This document shows, piece by piece, positions 43,859-53,179 of a stretch of DNA of 64,000 nt. The notes below the pieces were generated by a model, which saw nothing but the letters and a program-made list of their open reading frames with translations, was not told the DNA's origin and searched no databases. Source of the DNA: J014 sp964486055 (GTDB taxonomy: Bacteria; Acidobacteriota; Blastocatellia; Pyrinomonadales; Pyrinomonadaceae); assembly GCA_964486055.1 (NCBI GenBank), contig CAZALE010000007.1, positions 62,001 to 126,000 of the forward strand. The letters are read 5' to 3'. Position numbers and translations under genes: made by a program. How positions within the stretch are numbered: the first letter of the stretch is position 1; each line of letters opens with the position of its first letter.

Positions 43859-44809
43859 TCAATGTGTATCGTAACTGGCTATCGGGAAGTCGTTAGAGGT
43901 ACCCCATTGCTGAACTAGGAGTTGGCCATCGGAACTTCTTATTACATAGAATGTTCCATTGCTATCACGCCAAACCGCAACATCTGTCTTTCCATCTCCA
44001 TCGTAATCACCCTGTGCGAGCAAATCCGAACCTGTTAAGCCAAAGGAGTAAGAGAGCAATGTGCCATTAGAGCTACGAAGTATATACCAGAAAAGATTTG
44101 AAGTACTGGTGGAACCTTCACGAACGACGGCTATATCGGTTTTGCCATCTCCGTCATAATCTCCCGGGACAACTAGGTCATTACTGAAGCCAAAGGTGAC
44201 TGCCTGCAAGTTGCCGTCGCTACTACGCAAAATATAGAAAGTTGCGGGACTAGTTGGTGATGATCCAGGTCTCTGAACGGCAAAATCGACTTTACCATCT
44301 CCATCGTAATCGCCAGGAGCAGTAAAGTCCGTCTGAACACCAAATTGAGTTGCTAAAAGACTGCCATTAGAACTCCTTAAAACATACCAGAAGAGAGAAC
44401 CTCCGGACCGCCTGGCTACTGCTAAGTCTGTTTTACCATCACCGTCGTAATCTCTCGCTACTGGCTCATCTCCAGTTGTTCCAAATTGAGTAGCGACAAA
44501 GGTGTTGTTTGAACTGTTTATTCTATACCATACTCCATTCTCATCACGCCAAACAGCGATGTCGGCTTTTCCATCTCCATCGTAATCACCTGGGGTTACA
44601 TAATCGCTAGTAGCAGAACCAAAGGGCTGAGCCACAAATCCACCAGTGCTCTTCAAAATGTACCAGGTATTGTTGCCCGGACGAAATACACTAAAATCAG
44701 CCCTGTTATCATTATCAAAATCCAATGCTTTTCGAAGTGACACCTGACCCACAGCAGGAATAATTAATAAAACCAACAGCACGATAGTTTTTTCGAACAA
44801 ATTCAACAT
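43859..44809 (-). CDS. Secreted six-repeat FG-GAP/VCBS protein
   Basis: A 316-residue exported protein: signal peptide (FEKTIVLLVLLIIPAVGQ) and then almost nothing but six repeats of about 47 residues, D-Y-DGDGK-x-D-x-A-V-x-R followed by WY-I-L-x-SS and QFG. Asp-rich loops probably bind calcium. This is the minimal form of the domain found at the C-terminus of the 11016-12884 protein. AAGGAG lies about 10 bases before the ATG. Function is unknown; a surface-exposed propeller is likely. It is a single gene with its own terminator. Confidence 0.82.
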   Translation of the reverse strand: MLNLFEKTIVLLVLLIIPAVGQVSLRKALDFDNDNRADFSVFRPGNNTWYILKSTGGFVAQPFGSATSDYVTPGDYDGDGKADIAVWRDENGVWYRINSSNNTFVATQFGTTGDEPVARDYDGDGKTDLAVARRSGGSLFWYVLRSSNGSLLATQFGVQTDFTAPGDYDGDGKVDFAVQRPGSSPTSPATFYILRSSDGNLQAVTFGFSNDLVVPGDYDGDGKTDIAVVREGSTSTSNLFWYILRSSNGTLLSYSFGLTGSDLLAQGDYDGDGKTDVAVWRDSNGTFYVIRSSDGQLLVQQWGTSNDFPIASYDTH

Positions 44810-45033
44810 CTTTTATAAACTCCTTTTCCCGATAATCTAACCTGATCAAAATTTTCTTTCCTTACGGAATAGATTCACTATACTACTTGAATCATTCAAA
44901 TTGCAAACATTATTTTAGATTAAAATCAAAATGTTGCGTATTCATCAAATGCCAAACCTTTAGACTTTGGCCATGATTAATTAGTCTATGAAAAATAATA
45001 ACGTTGTTGAAAAATATCTTAGCTCGACAAACA

Positions 45034-46581
45034 TCAACTACCAGGTCTTTTTTGTCTCAATAGCAAAATTTTATCTCCGATGGTTATGGTTGCCGTTCTA
45101 GAGATGGTTTGATTTACAGAAACGTGCAAAGTTAAAGTTGAGTTGCCGCTTAATACTTTGCTACCGATTATAGAGGTCCATCTAGAATCGCTTTTGACCT
45201 CGTAGTCACAGTTATTCGGTGCAGAAACACTAACGGTAAACACTCCGCCTTTAGTAGGTGCATCTATAACATTTGCTGACAGTGCTAAATCGCATACCGT
45301 CTGATTCCTCAGGGCTCTATCGACATTAAGTCTACCTCCAGATTTTACAATTCCATTCCATGATGATAAGACATCCACTGAATTCATGAGAGTAGCCTTT
45401 AACGAAGCCACAGATAAATTAGGATTATAGCCTGCAAGCAGAGCTGCGGCTCCAGTGACATGAGGTGTAGCCATAGATGTGCCACTTAACGACGTATAGC
45501 TCGAATTCGAGCTGTAGTAAGTGCTCAAAATCCCAGAGCCGGGGGCTGCAAGATCTACGCTTCTGACTCCATAGTTAGAAAAACTAGAGCGAGCGTCACT
45601 AGATGTGGAAGAGGCCACAACCAGTATGTGAGGAGAGTCGTAACTTGCTGGGTAAATAGGTATTGCATCTATGTCCCGTCCATTATTCCCTGCTGCGAAG
45701 ACATTTAGCACTCCTGCGTTTCCCATGGCATCCAATGCATCTTTGGTAGCTTGATCGTAACCACAAGCCTCAGGACAATCAGCGTAAGAATTGTTGGTAA
45801 CTCTGATGTTTGCTCCGCGATTACGCATCATTCTTATGTAATTGTAAGCATTTATGAGCATTGCTGATGTTGTGTCATTCGCAGCAGCACTATAAATTTT
45901 TATGGCCATTAGCTTGACGGTCCAATTCACCCCTACGACTCCTAATGCGTTATTACCTACGGCGCCTATTGTGCCCGCTACGTGAGTTCCGTGACCATTT
46001 TCATCCATAGGATCTGGATCATTGTAACGAAAATCATAGCCATAATAATCATCTACAAAACCATTTCCATCATCATCTATGCCATTATTGGGGATCTCAG
46101 CGGTGTTGCGCCACATGTTAGCAGCCAAATCTTCATGCGTGTATCTAATACCCGTATCAATTACAGCAACTACGACGTTAGAGTTACCTGTCGTCAGATC
46201 CCACGCAGCAGGCGCTGAAATTTTAGTTAGCCCCCACAGGCTAGAAAAACTGGGATCATTGGGAGTAGCTTGAAGATGATAGTAGTAATTTGGTTGTGCG
46301 TATTCAATTTCTGGAAAACGTCCGTATTCCTTCATTGCTTGCTCGACGGATAATCCATCGGGTAGCTTTACTCTAATCCAATTTAAATCGCTAAAGCTTT
46401 CTAAAAGCTCCGATCTGAAATTTTCATTTATTTGAGAGATTCGACTCTTAGACGCTCTGGGATTTATTTTCAACAAAATCTCGTTCTCTACGTAGGGTTT
46501 GCTATTTAATTGTGCAATGGATTCATTTGACAGTGCGTGAAAAAGAATTAGTGAATAGAGCATTAAAACTAACTTTTTCAT
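45034..46581 (-). CDS. Subtilisin-like serine protease (S8) with C-terminal BACON-like domain
   Basis: A 515-residue exported protease: signal peptide to about residue 24, then a fervidolysin-type propeptide (YVENEILLKINPRASKSRIS) to about 105. The catalytic triad is complete: D142 (VIDTGIRYTHEDL), H197 (NGHGTHVAG) and S369 (SGTSMATPH), with the oxyanion Asn near 299 (AAGNN). Residues 425-515 (FTVSVSAPNNCDYEVKSDSR, then LTLHVSVNQ and ATITIGDKILLLRQ) look like a BACON domain, often used for binding carbohydrate or surfaces. It is a single gene, upstream of a second secreted protein gene on the same strand but more than 200 bases away. Confidence 0.9.
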   Translation of the reverse strand: MKKLVLMLYSLILFHALSNESIAQLNSKPYVENEILLKINPRASKSRISQINENFRSELLESFSDLNWIRVKLPDGLSVEQAMKEYGRFPEIEYAQPNYYYHLQATPNDPSFSSLWGLTKISAPAAWDLTTGNSNVVVAVIDTGIRYTHEDLAANMWRNTAEIPNNGIDDDGNGFVDDYYGYDFRYNDPDPMDENGHGTHVAGTIGAVGNNALGVVGVNWTVKLMAIKIYSAAANDTTSAMLINAYNYIRMMRNRGANIRVTNNSYADCPEACGYDQATKDALDAMGNAGVLNVFAAGNNGRDIDAIPIYPASYDSPHILVVASSTSSDARSSFSNYGVRSVDLAAPGSGILSTYYSSNSSYTSLSGTSMATPHVTGAAALLAGYNPNLSVASLKATLMNSVDVLSSWNGIVKSGGRLNVDRALRNQTVCDLALSANVIDAPTKGGVFTVSVSAPNNCDYEVKSDSRWTSIIGSKVLSGNSTLTLHVSVNQTISRTATITIGDKILLLRQKRPGS

Positions 46582-46657
46582 CCCGGTTGTCGTCTAATTG
46601 CCAGTTACTACCTACACGCAACTTTTAGTAGTTATGTGCTTAGCCCGCTCGTTAATG

Positions 46658-46735
46658 TGGGGCGGCTAGTCGGACTCGAACCGACGACCTCAAGAGCCAC
46701 AATCTTGCGCTCTAACCAACTGAGCTATAGCCGCC
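46658..46735 (-). tRNA. tRNA-His (anticodon GTG), CCA encoded
   Basis: Folds as a full cloverleaf on the minus strand. The anticodon loop reads TTGTGGC within the stem CAAGA/TCTTG, giving GUG. The extra 5' G (46735) opposite C73 (46661) is the tRNA-His identity element. TTCGAGTCC is the T arm. The CCA end is present in the DNA (46660-46658). Confidence 0.96.
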
Positions 46736-46740
46736 ATATT

Positions 46741-46814
46741 TGCTCCCGGCACGACTCGAACGTGCGACCCACAGCTTAGAAGGCTGTTGCTCTATCCAAC
46801 TGAGCTACGGGAGC
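46741..46814 (-). tRNA. tRNA-Arg (anticodon TCT)
   Basis: Cloverleaf on the minus strand with acceptor GCTCCCG/CGGGAGC, anticodon loop CTTCTAA in ACAGC/GCTGT, T loop TTCGAGT and discriminator A (46741). CCA is not encoded. Only a few bases separate it from tRNA-His, so one transcript is likely. Confidence 0.96.
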
Positions 46815-46986
46815 ATTAAAAAAACAACGATTCAAAAAGCCTCAACCTCGATTAGCGAAATATGATTTTAACTATTACCGCGTCATTAAGTCAAACATAA
46901 ATCCCTCAAAAAGATCACTGAATTGCTAAGAATTGTCAGAGTAAAATTGTCAAACCATCAAGAAAAAACGTAAATTCATTAATGAG

Positions 46987-47439
46987 ATGTCAGCAATGAA
47001 TCATGCATTAAAACTTCTCGCAAAAAGAGATTACTCAAAAGCTGAGATGATTGAAAAATTAACTCAAGCGGGTTTCGATCAATCAGATATAGAAGATGCG
47101 GTGTTGCGATTATCGGAATATGGATACTTAGACGACGAGAAATTCACTACTTCTTTTATTGAAACTAGAATAAAGCAGAAAGTAGTTAGCAAGCAATTGT
47201 TGGAAGAGGAATTACGCCGACGCAAAATCGATGAAAATATCATAAAAGCTGCAATCAACCAAATTAATGACGAGAATCTGTTACAAAGAGCGATCAAAAA
47301 CTATTTACGATTGAAGGGCAGTCCTAAAAATCTCAAGGAAGTGAAAAAACTTTATTCTTATCTTCTCAGGCATGGATTTTCAGAGGAAATGATCCTAGAG
47401 TCATTTCACAAATTTAAAATCTCATTAGATGATGTCTAG
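46987..47439 (+). CDS. recX: RecX-family regulator of RecA
   Basis: A 150-residue helical protein with the three-helix RecX repeats: ALKLLAKRDYSKAEMIEKLT, then AVLRLSEYGYLDDEKFTTSF and LEEELRRRKIDENIIKAAI, and a C-terminal LYSYLLRHGFSEEMILES. RecX binds RecA filaments and limits recombination. recA is not adjacent here. The ATG at 46987 follows a weak GAG; a second Met (46996) is three codons in. With comEC/comEA further right, recombination functions lie in this part of the window, though not in one operon. Confidence 0.88.
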   Translation: MSAMNHALKLLAKRDYSKAEMIEKLTQAGFDQSDIEDAVLRLSEYGYLDDEKFTTSFIETRIKQKVVSKQLLEEELRRRKIDENIIKAAINQINDENLLQRAIKNYLRLKGSPKNLKEVKKLYSYLLRHGFSEEMILESFHKFKISLDDV

Positions 47440-47601
47440 TATTAGTCTCCAGTAATCTTCAGCTCAGCTCAAAACGGGTAATCATCTACGCACTGCAAAC
47501 TTTCAAAAGCCACACTTGCAATCTAAGATAAAAATCAGTAAAAATTTAAAGGGTTGCTTCTAACTGAGGCTCTAGGGAAATAAAACTCAAGGAAAAATAA
47601 A

Positions 47602-48360
47602 ATGAAAAGAATATTACTGCTTTTTGTCAGCTTCATAGCTTTGGTTTCTTATAATTACGGTCAGGTAATATCGCGCCCTAGGATCGTCGAGATTCCTCGT
47701 AAATCAGAGCAAAAAGATCCCCAGAAAACCTTAGTCAAATCGTTAGTTAATCAACAAACTGCAAATTCGCAAGCTGATGCCTCAAAACTCGTAAGAAAAA
47801 CGGTTGAGTCAAATCCATCAGTTTCCACCGCCAATTTATCTACCCTTCTCACGAGATCATCACTTACCAGTGCCTCAGCTATCAATTCACCGATTTTAAA
47901 ATCTCCAGAGATGCTCTTGAAAAATTCTCTCTACGACAATCGAGTGACATTTCTCTTGCTCAATGCCATTGAATCCAAGATAGGACTTCCATATCGGTAT
48001 GGTAGTGACGGGCCCACCTCATACGATTGCTCGGGGTTTATTTGGAGTATATTTCGAGCGGCTGGAATAGATTTCGAAAGAACCAGCGCAAGAAATCTAT
48101 GGCTAATGTCTGAACCTGTCCCAGAAAATGAAAAATACAAATTTGGAACGCTAGTTTTCTTCAATCGCCTTGGTCATGTTGGCATCGTCGTTGATGAAAA
48201 TGGATTCTATCATGCATCAAGAACTAAAGGAATAACTTATTCTCCATTCGCAGGCTATTGGCAAAAGAGAATCGTCGGCTTCAGAAAACTGAAGCTGCCA
48301 CAATCTGTGCAATTCAATACGAATACGACACTACTGAATCCGATAGATTTGATAAAATAA
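47602..48360 (+). CDS. NlpC/P60-family cell-wall peptidase
   Basis: Exported 252-residue cysteine peptidase. A signal peptide (MKRILLLFVSFIALVSYNYG) is followed by a Ser/Thr/Gln-rich linker to about residue 115. The catalytic domain then gives C143 (SYDCSGFIWSIFRAAGI), H192 (LGHVGIVVDENG) and H204 (FYHASRTKGI), the normal NlpC/P60 triad. It would cut peptidoglycan peptide bonds (gamma-D-Glu type). AAGGA upstream of the ATG supports the start. A small unknown gene follows after 4 bases. Confidence 0.9.
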   Translation: MKRILLLFVSFIALVSYNYGQVISRPRIVEIPRKSEQKDPQKTLVKSLVNQQTANSQADASKLVRKTVESNPSVSTANLSTLLTRSSLTSASAINSPILKSPEMLLKNSLYDNRVTFLLLNAIESKIGLPYRYGSDGPTSYDCSGFIWSIFRAAGIDFERTSARNLWLMSEPVPENEKYKFGTLVFFNRLGHVGIVVDENGFYHASRTKGITYSPFAGYWQKRIVGFRKLKLPQSVQFNTNTTLLNPIDLIK

Positions 48361-48364
48361 AAGC

Positions 48365-48721
48365 ATGTCTCAGGAATTTAAACCAGGCGACTTTTTACTC
48401 TTCCAGGTTGAAAGTGGATATGGGCTATTACGAATTCTAGAAATACAAAGAACCGAAGACGATACTATATGGCATCTTGCCGCCTACAACGAGTTCTTCA
48501 TAGATCCTGAATCTGCAGATAAAGCGATCGAAAATAATAATCTAACAGTAAATTTAGCACATATTGCACTCACGAACAGGGCTTTCTTTGCAACACAAAC
48601 CGCCATAATGTCAAATAGAGAGCTCACAAACCAGGAATTAGAGCCTTTGCTTAAATGGAAGCAAAGCGCTTCACCTCAAGTCCACGATCGTTCAATAAGA
48701 TTGATGATCGGTATCAGGTAG
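48365..48721 (+). CDS. Small cytoplasmic protein, unknown
   Basis: A 118-residue protein starting MSQEFKPGDFLLFQVESGYG. The opening pattern (GDFLLFQV, then GLLRILEIQ and WHLAAYNEFF) suggests a small beta-barrel, perhaps SH3-like, followed by helices. No signal peptide. It starts 4 bases after the NlpC/P60 stop, so it is likely co-translated with it, which is odd for a cytoplasmic protein next to an exported peptidase. An immunity-type or regulatory role is conceivable but unproven. Confidence 0.6.
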   Translation: MSQEFKPGDFLLFQVESGYGLLRILEIQRTEDDTIWHLAAYNEFFIDPESADKAIENNNLTVNLAHIALTNRAFFATQTAIMSNRELTNQELEPLLKWKQSASPQVHDRSIRLMIGIR

Positions 48722-48744
48722 TTACTCCGAGAGTAAGACCCTTT

Positions 48745-49740
48745 TCAGCTCGTAGGTAGCAATCCCCTGATCTGACGAATTAAATTTTCCACTTCCTCTT
48801 GATTATTCAGTGAGATCATGAAGAATTCATAGCCGATTTTAAAGCAAACCAATCCATTGCTGAAGAACCAAATACCTTCGAGCACTGGATTTCCTCTTAA
48901 AATCCAGCTAATCGGTGCGCCCGTAATCCCCTTTGGCGATAAAACGTTCATCATCATCATTGCACCAGCAGCACATGAAAATCCTGCCAAAAGTGGCGCG
49001 CCTACATATTTGACTATCTCTTGCTCAAACTTAACTCTTTCCTTCTCAGCCTCTGATAAATTCCCGCTCCTGATTAAATCTTCTTGATCCTCTAGATATT
49101 CAATGAACCTTTCGCTGATTTGTTTAACAGACCATGCTGGCAAGGCAGAATTAAATAACCAATGTGAGCTGATTAATGTCATTCCAGCGCCTAATCCAGC
49201 ACCTATCAAGATCGAGGCCCCTGTCAAAGTTGCTTCAAACGGATTTTCCTTTATCCACTCTGCAGCTTTCTGCGTAGATTTCAAAACTGAATCAAAGGTC
49301 TGAGTCCAATTAATCCCGAAATCAACCGTTTTTGAAATTTTACTAGCGGTACGCTCAAATCCATCTTTCGTTTTGTCAAAAATCTCTCCCGCCCTTTCTG
49401 TAGCAGATCCAAAAACTTCACTAGCTTTTTCTGTGGCTTCCTCAGCTACTTTACGAACAGGTTCGCTCAATTCCCAGGCATTTTTAGCAGTTTCAGATGC
49501 AGTCTTTGCGACCTCTTCAACTACTTTGACAGCCTGCTTTCCCACCTCACTCTTTTCTGCTTCCTGCTTTAAACGATCAACTCCCTCACGCAGCGTCTCC
49601 GCCCCTTTTTGAGCCGTGTCCAATAGAACTTTCGCCCCCTCCTCAATCTTTTCTCTCAAGCGAATTTGCTCGTCTATCTCTTCTATCTTCTCTTTTGCTG
49701 TCCTCTGCCATTGCTCAAATTTTTCTTTATAATCCGACAT
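48745..49740 (-). CDS. Membrane protein with long amphipathic LEA-like N-terminus
   Basis: A 331-residue protein. Residues 1-140 are low-complexity amphipathic helices rich in Lys, Glu, Ala and Thr (KEKIEEIDEQIRLREKIEEG, then VGKQAVKVVEEVAKTASETA), similar in style to LEA and apolipoprotein-like repeats. Residues 165-195, 245-270 and 285-310 are hydrophobic (TLTGASILIGAGLGAGMTLI, LLAGFSCAAGAMMMMNVL, GIWFFSNGLVCFKIGYEFFM), so three membrane spans are likely. No family recognised. The long amphipathic part may lie on a membrane surface. It is a single gene, convergent with the small unknown gene. Confidence 0.65.
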   Translation of the reverse strand: MSDYKEKFEQWQRTAKEKIEEIDEQIRLREKIEEGAKVLLDTAQKGAETLREGVDRLKQEAEKSEVGKQAVKVVEEVAKTASETAKNAWELSEPVRKVAEEATEKASEVFGSATERAGEIFDKTKDGFERTASKISKTVDFGINWTQTFDSVLKSTQKAAEWIKENPFEATLTGASILIGAGLGAGMTLISSHWLFNSALPAWSVKQISERFIEYLEDQEDLIRSGNLSEAEKERVKFEQEIVKYVGAPLLAGFSCAAGAMMMMNVLSPKGITGAPISWILRGNPVLEGIWFFSNGLVCFKIGYEFFMISLNNQEEVENLIRQIRGLLPTS

Positions 49741-49935
49741 AGTTATTTCCCTCTCGAAACTACGTTCCTTTTACTTTTTGAGTTCCCCGAATATCATATC
49801 ATTTTTTTACTCATTCCAACGAATTAACACAAAAAGTTAAAGAAAAACTTTAAATTTCAGTTGACATTTGTATCTAAAATCTGCAAAAATGAAGTTTCAG
49901 AAGCAAAACTGAGGGAACGCTACTAATACCTCAAA

Positions 49936-52776
49936 TTAGTAAGGGCTTTTTTCGTCTTGTGAAAAAGTCGAGAATTGGATTTTATCTCCATCAGATACAA
50001 ACTTAATAGTACCTAATTCGCCTGTCATCGAGACCTCTGCGCCAGAATTTCTCCATCTCTCAACAACCTCCTTTTTTGGATGACCAAATGGGGAGTCTCT
50101 TCCAACACATATAACAGCAAATCGAGCCCCAGTAGATCTTACAAATTCCTGAGTTGAAGATGTTGAACTCCCATGATGAGGAACTTTGACTACATCAGCG
50201 CTTAATTGACTGCCACTAGCCAATAGCTTCATTTCCGTTTCTTTTTCTATATCGCCAGTGAAAAGAAAGCAGATTTTCTCGTGACAAACTCTGAGAACGA
50301 TAGAATCGTTATTTTCAGAATCTGAGCTATCTAGGCTCGGATTCAAAATTTGCATCCTTACTTCTCCTATCGCGAGCTGATCGCCACGCGAAACAAAAAT
50401 AATATCAGTTCCCTGTCGCTGCAAAACCTCATACAACTGCCGTAAATTATCATTCATAACTACTTTTTTGCTCAGAATAGCAGTTCTCACATTGAAATTT
50501 TTGGCTACATCAATCAAACCCTCTATGTGGTCTGAATCCGAATGAGTTACCATGATCAGGTCAACTGTATCGTATCCTTTTGCCCATAGGAAAGGAGAGA
50601 CTACCGATTCCCCAATCCTCATTGTCTCAGGTTCAAAAATTTCACTGCTATCATCATCGACATAGAGTTTCCTTTTGGTAAGACTGCCGCCACCGTCTAT
50701 CATCATAGTTTCTCCAGTCGGCATTTTTAAAAAAATTGCGTCTCCCTGTCCAACATCCAAGAACTCCACATGCAAACGACCATCTGCAGCATCCTGGCTA
50801 AAAGGATGAAACAATAAGACTAATGAAATTAGCAGAAACAGCAAAAACGCCACTGCGCTCGAGGTTTTCTTCACAACATTTTTGTAAGGATTCCAATTGA
50901 AGATTGAGTAAGAGATATAAGCAACAGGAAAAAAGTATATGAGATATAGGGACTTTAAGACACCTGAATAATGGGGAGGTCTTAATGCACTGATGCTCGT
51001 AGAGGTTAGCAAATGTGTCGCATTTAAGATCATTTCATTTAAAATCTCCGTCACATATATGAATACTAAGCTCACATTAGGACTAAGTTGATAGGAGATA
51101 AGGGAGAATAGTGCAATGACGCTTTCCAGAGCCATCACCAAGCCTACCCATAAGTTAAGTAAAACTGCGCTAAATGATACCCGGTGAAAATACAAAATCA
51201 TCAAGGGTAATAGCCAAACTTGTATCGAAATTGTTAAAATCAGGGCTTCAAATAAGAAGGCAAGTATTCTCTGTAAACCATATTTTTCAAGAGTATGTGC
51301 TAAATCTGACTTGAATAATTTGCAACTCCATACATTCTGACTCATTTCATATTCCCATTTTCTATGGCTCCAGTATAGACACTCACAAAATGCCCGTAGT
51401 GAGTCGTTACAAGCAGGTGGCATTGGAGTGTCACTAGATGGCCTCCAATTACCAATAGAACGCAAATTAGTGATTATAGGTGAGGCCGTGGCGACTATGG
51501 CCAAAACACTCAAGATCGTCAACTGAAACGATGGATCAAATAAATCATCTGGGTCTATTAGAAGGATTATGAATGCAGAGGCTGCTAAAAGGTTCAGCAT
51601 TGTGGGCTGTCCACCTATGGATTGTAAGCGTGCAGGTCTGAAATTAATCCTTCCGAAGGCGAAAATTGTAAACATTAAAGCAGCTCTTATAACTGGTTTC
51701 TCATAAAATCCAACTGAAAGTGCGTACATCCATACGAAACAGACTGCTAAGAGAAATTTTATGAGTCGATTCCCTATGAATCGCCCGAGAGTTAAGAGCA
51801 CAATACCAGCAATAAACGCAACTTGGGCTCCGCTTATGACTAGTAAATGAAACGTACCGCCCTCAAGAAATGCCTCTGAAGTACTTCGGTCTAAAAAATA
51901 AGGATTTCCTAAGAAAGAGGCAATCAATATGCCTGCAGTCCTGACGGAAAAGAGAGCCAATATTTCGTCTATTAATTTCTCACGAATTCTGAGTATTGAA
52001 AAGAAAGGACTCCAATTGTTTAAATCGTTTCTTTTCTCGATGAGAAGCGGGCTCTTAAGATAACCTATAGCGTCAATTCCCTTGCGATCTAGGATAGTTT
52101 TTCCTGATATGACACCATCATTCCTAAATCTATCCTCTCTCCTGAGCTCACAGTAAACAGCGACTCCAGAACCATAATCAATCCCGATCTCCTTATAATC
52201 ATTTTCCATGTGCTGATTGTTGATTGGAACGAACAATCTAACTATTCCTGAAACCTCTTGTTTTTCGCCTTTATAGATGGCAGATTCAGCGCTCAAATAA
52301 AGAAAAACTCCACCAACCGCTCGTTCCTTTCTTATCAGAGTTGCAAAAATTTCTATTGGATCTCCGGATCTGAAAATCCCTCTATCATATAGGCTACGTA
52401 ACCTATTTGAGTCCACAGTGGCGTTTTGAACTATCAAATGAAAAGCGCCTACACAAAAGCAGGACAAAATAATAGTAAGAGCTACCTTCGAGCTATGAAT
52501 AAAAAACAAAACTGCAGCAGTAGCTAAGCACAATATCGAAATGATTAACCAAAACCAAAAGCCATAGTTTAAAAGGCTCTCCAGGTAAATCCCGGCCGCA
52601 AAGAAAAGGCAGATTAAGACAAAAGGACAGGATGTAAAGTTTGTTTTTTCAGACACTTCTGAGATGCTAATATTTGTATTTAAACCCGCCAGATTCATGC
52701 TTGACGAATTATTCAAAAACGATACAATCCCAAGCAATGATCGAGTCTCAGGCGAATTCGTTAGCTCACCTGGCAA
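49936..52776 (-). CDS. comEC: ComEC/Rec2-family DNA uptake channel
   Basis: Inner-membrane channel for single-stranded DNA in natural transformation; 946 residues as opened at 52776, 920 if the ATG at 52698 is used. The N-terminal DUF4131-like part (FFAAGIYLESLLNYGFWFWL) and the competence channel domain (FLEGGTFHLLVISGAQVAFI) are clear. The C-terminal metallo-beta-lactamase domain begins near residue 672 with LDVGQGDAIFLKMPTGETMM and IDGGG, then THSDSDHIEGL. It overlaps the comEA-like gene start region by 11 bases. A Ser-rich 26-residue opening before the second ATG argues mildly for the later start. Confidence 0.92.
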   Translation of the reverse strand: MPGELTNSPETRSLLGIVSFLNNSSSMNLAGLNTNISISEVSEKTNFTSCPFVLICLFFAAGIYLESLLNYGFWFWLIISILCLATAAVLFFIHSSKVALTIILSCFCVGAFHLIVQNATVDSNRLRSLYDRGIFRSGDPIEIFATLIRKERAVGGVFLYLSAESAIYKGEKQEVSGIVRLFVPINNQHMENDYKEIGIDYGSGVAVYCELRREDRFRNDGVISGKTILDRKGIDAIGYLKSPLLIEKRNDLNNWSPFFSILRIREKLIDEILALFSVRTAGILIASFLGNPYFLDRSTSEAFLEGGTFHLLVISGAQVAFIAGIVLLTLGRFIGNRLIKFLLAVCFVWMYALSVGFYEKPVIRAALMFTIFAFGRINFRPARLQSIGGQPTMLNLLAASAFIILLIDPDDLFDPSFQLTILSVLAIVATASPIITNLRSIGNWRPSSDTPMPPACNDSLRAFCECLYWSHRKWEYEMSQNVWSCKLFKSDLAHTLEKYGLQRILAFLFEALILTISIQVWLLPLMILYFHRVSFSAVLLNLWVGLVMALESVIALFSLISYQLSPNVSLVFIYVTEILNEMILNATHLLTSTSISALRPPHYSGVLKSLYLIYFFPVAYISYSIFNWNPYKNVVKKTSSAVAFLLFLLISLVLLFHPFSQDAADGRLHVEFLDVGQGDAIFLKMPTGETMMIDGGGSLTKRKLYVDDDSSEIFEPETMRIGESVVSPFLWAKGYDTVDLIMVTHSDSDHIEGLIDVAKNFNVRTAILSKKVVMNDNLRQLYEVLQRQGTDIIFVSRGDQLAIGEVRMQILNPSLDSSDSENNDSIVLRVCHEKICFLFTGDIEKETEMKLLASGSQLSADVVKVPHHGSSTSSTQEFVRSTGARFAVICVGRDSPFGHPKKEVVERWRNSGAEVSMTGELGTIKFVSDGDKIQFSTFSQDEKSPY

Positions 52777-53128
52777 TAACCAGATGCCTTATGTTTCGGA
52801 ACTTTCTATCACTCATCCCTCGAACAATGATTAAATGTTCAACACGCCGGAACTTACCATATTTTTCACGATGTTCCACGATTCTCTCTGCGAGAGTTTT
52901 GCCGATCGTTGGTAAGCGCTCAAGCTCATCTATACTAGCTGAATTTATATCGACGAGAGTTTCTGGAGTATCTGAATTAATTGAAAAATTTTTCTTCTCT
53001 AAAGCATTCGTGTTAGATAACTGGTCTGAAAAACCAGCAGATAATTGGTCTGAAGAGTGACAACCAGAACAAAGCAAAACAAGAAAAGCTAGTAAAATCA
53101 GGGTTGTAATGAGAATCCAAGCTTGCAT
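52766..53128 (-). CDS. comEA: ComEA-like DNA-binding helix-hairpin-helix protein
   Basis: A 120-residue membrane-anchored protein: one N-terminal helix (ILITTLILLAFLVLLCSGCH) containing a lipobox-like LLCSGC, an Asn/Ser linker and a helix-hairpin-helix domain (VDINSASIDELERLPTIGKT, then LAERIVEHREKYGKFRRVEH). ComEA binds incoming double-stranded DNA in the periplasm. Its 3' end overlaps comEC by 11 bases, so the two form a competence pair. The possible Cys lipid anchor would place it on a membrane rather than free. Confidence 0.87.
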   Translation of the reverse strand: MQAWILITTLILLAFLVLLCSGCHSSDQLSAGFSDQLSNTNALEKKNFSINSDTPETLVDINSASIDELERLPTIGKTLAERIVEHREKYGKFRRVEHLIIVRGMSDRKFRNIRHLVIAR

Positions 53129-53179
53129 ATGAACGTATGCAAAGTGATATTAGATTTAGTATATTCAATGAATTAACCC

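Noticed and set aside
48722..48736. Short hairpin TTACTC-CGA-GAGTAA as a terminator
   Set aside because: Six base pairs with no T tract; too weak to call.
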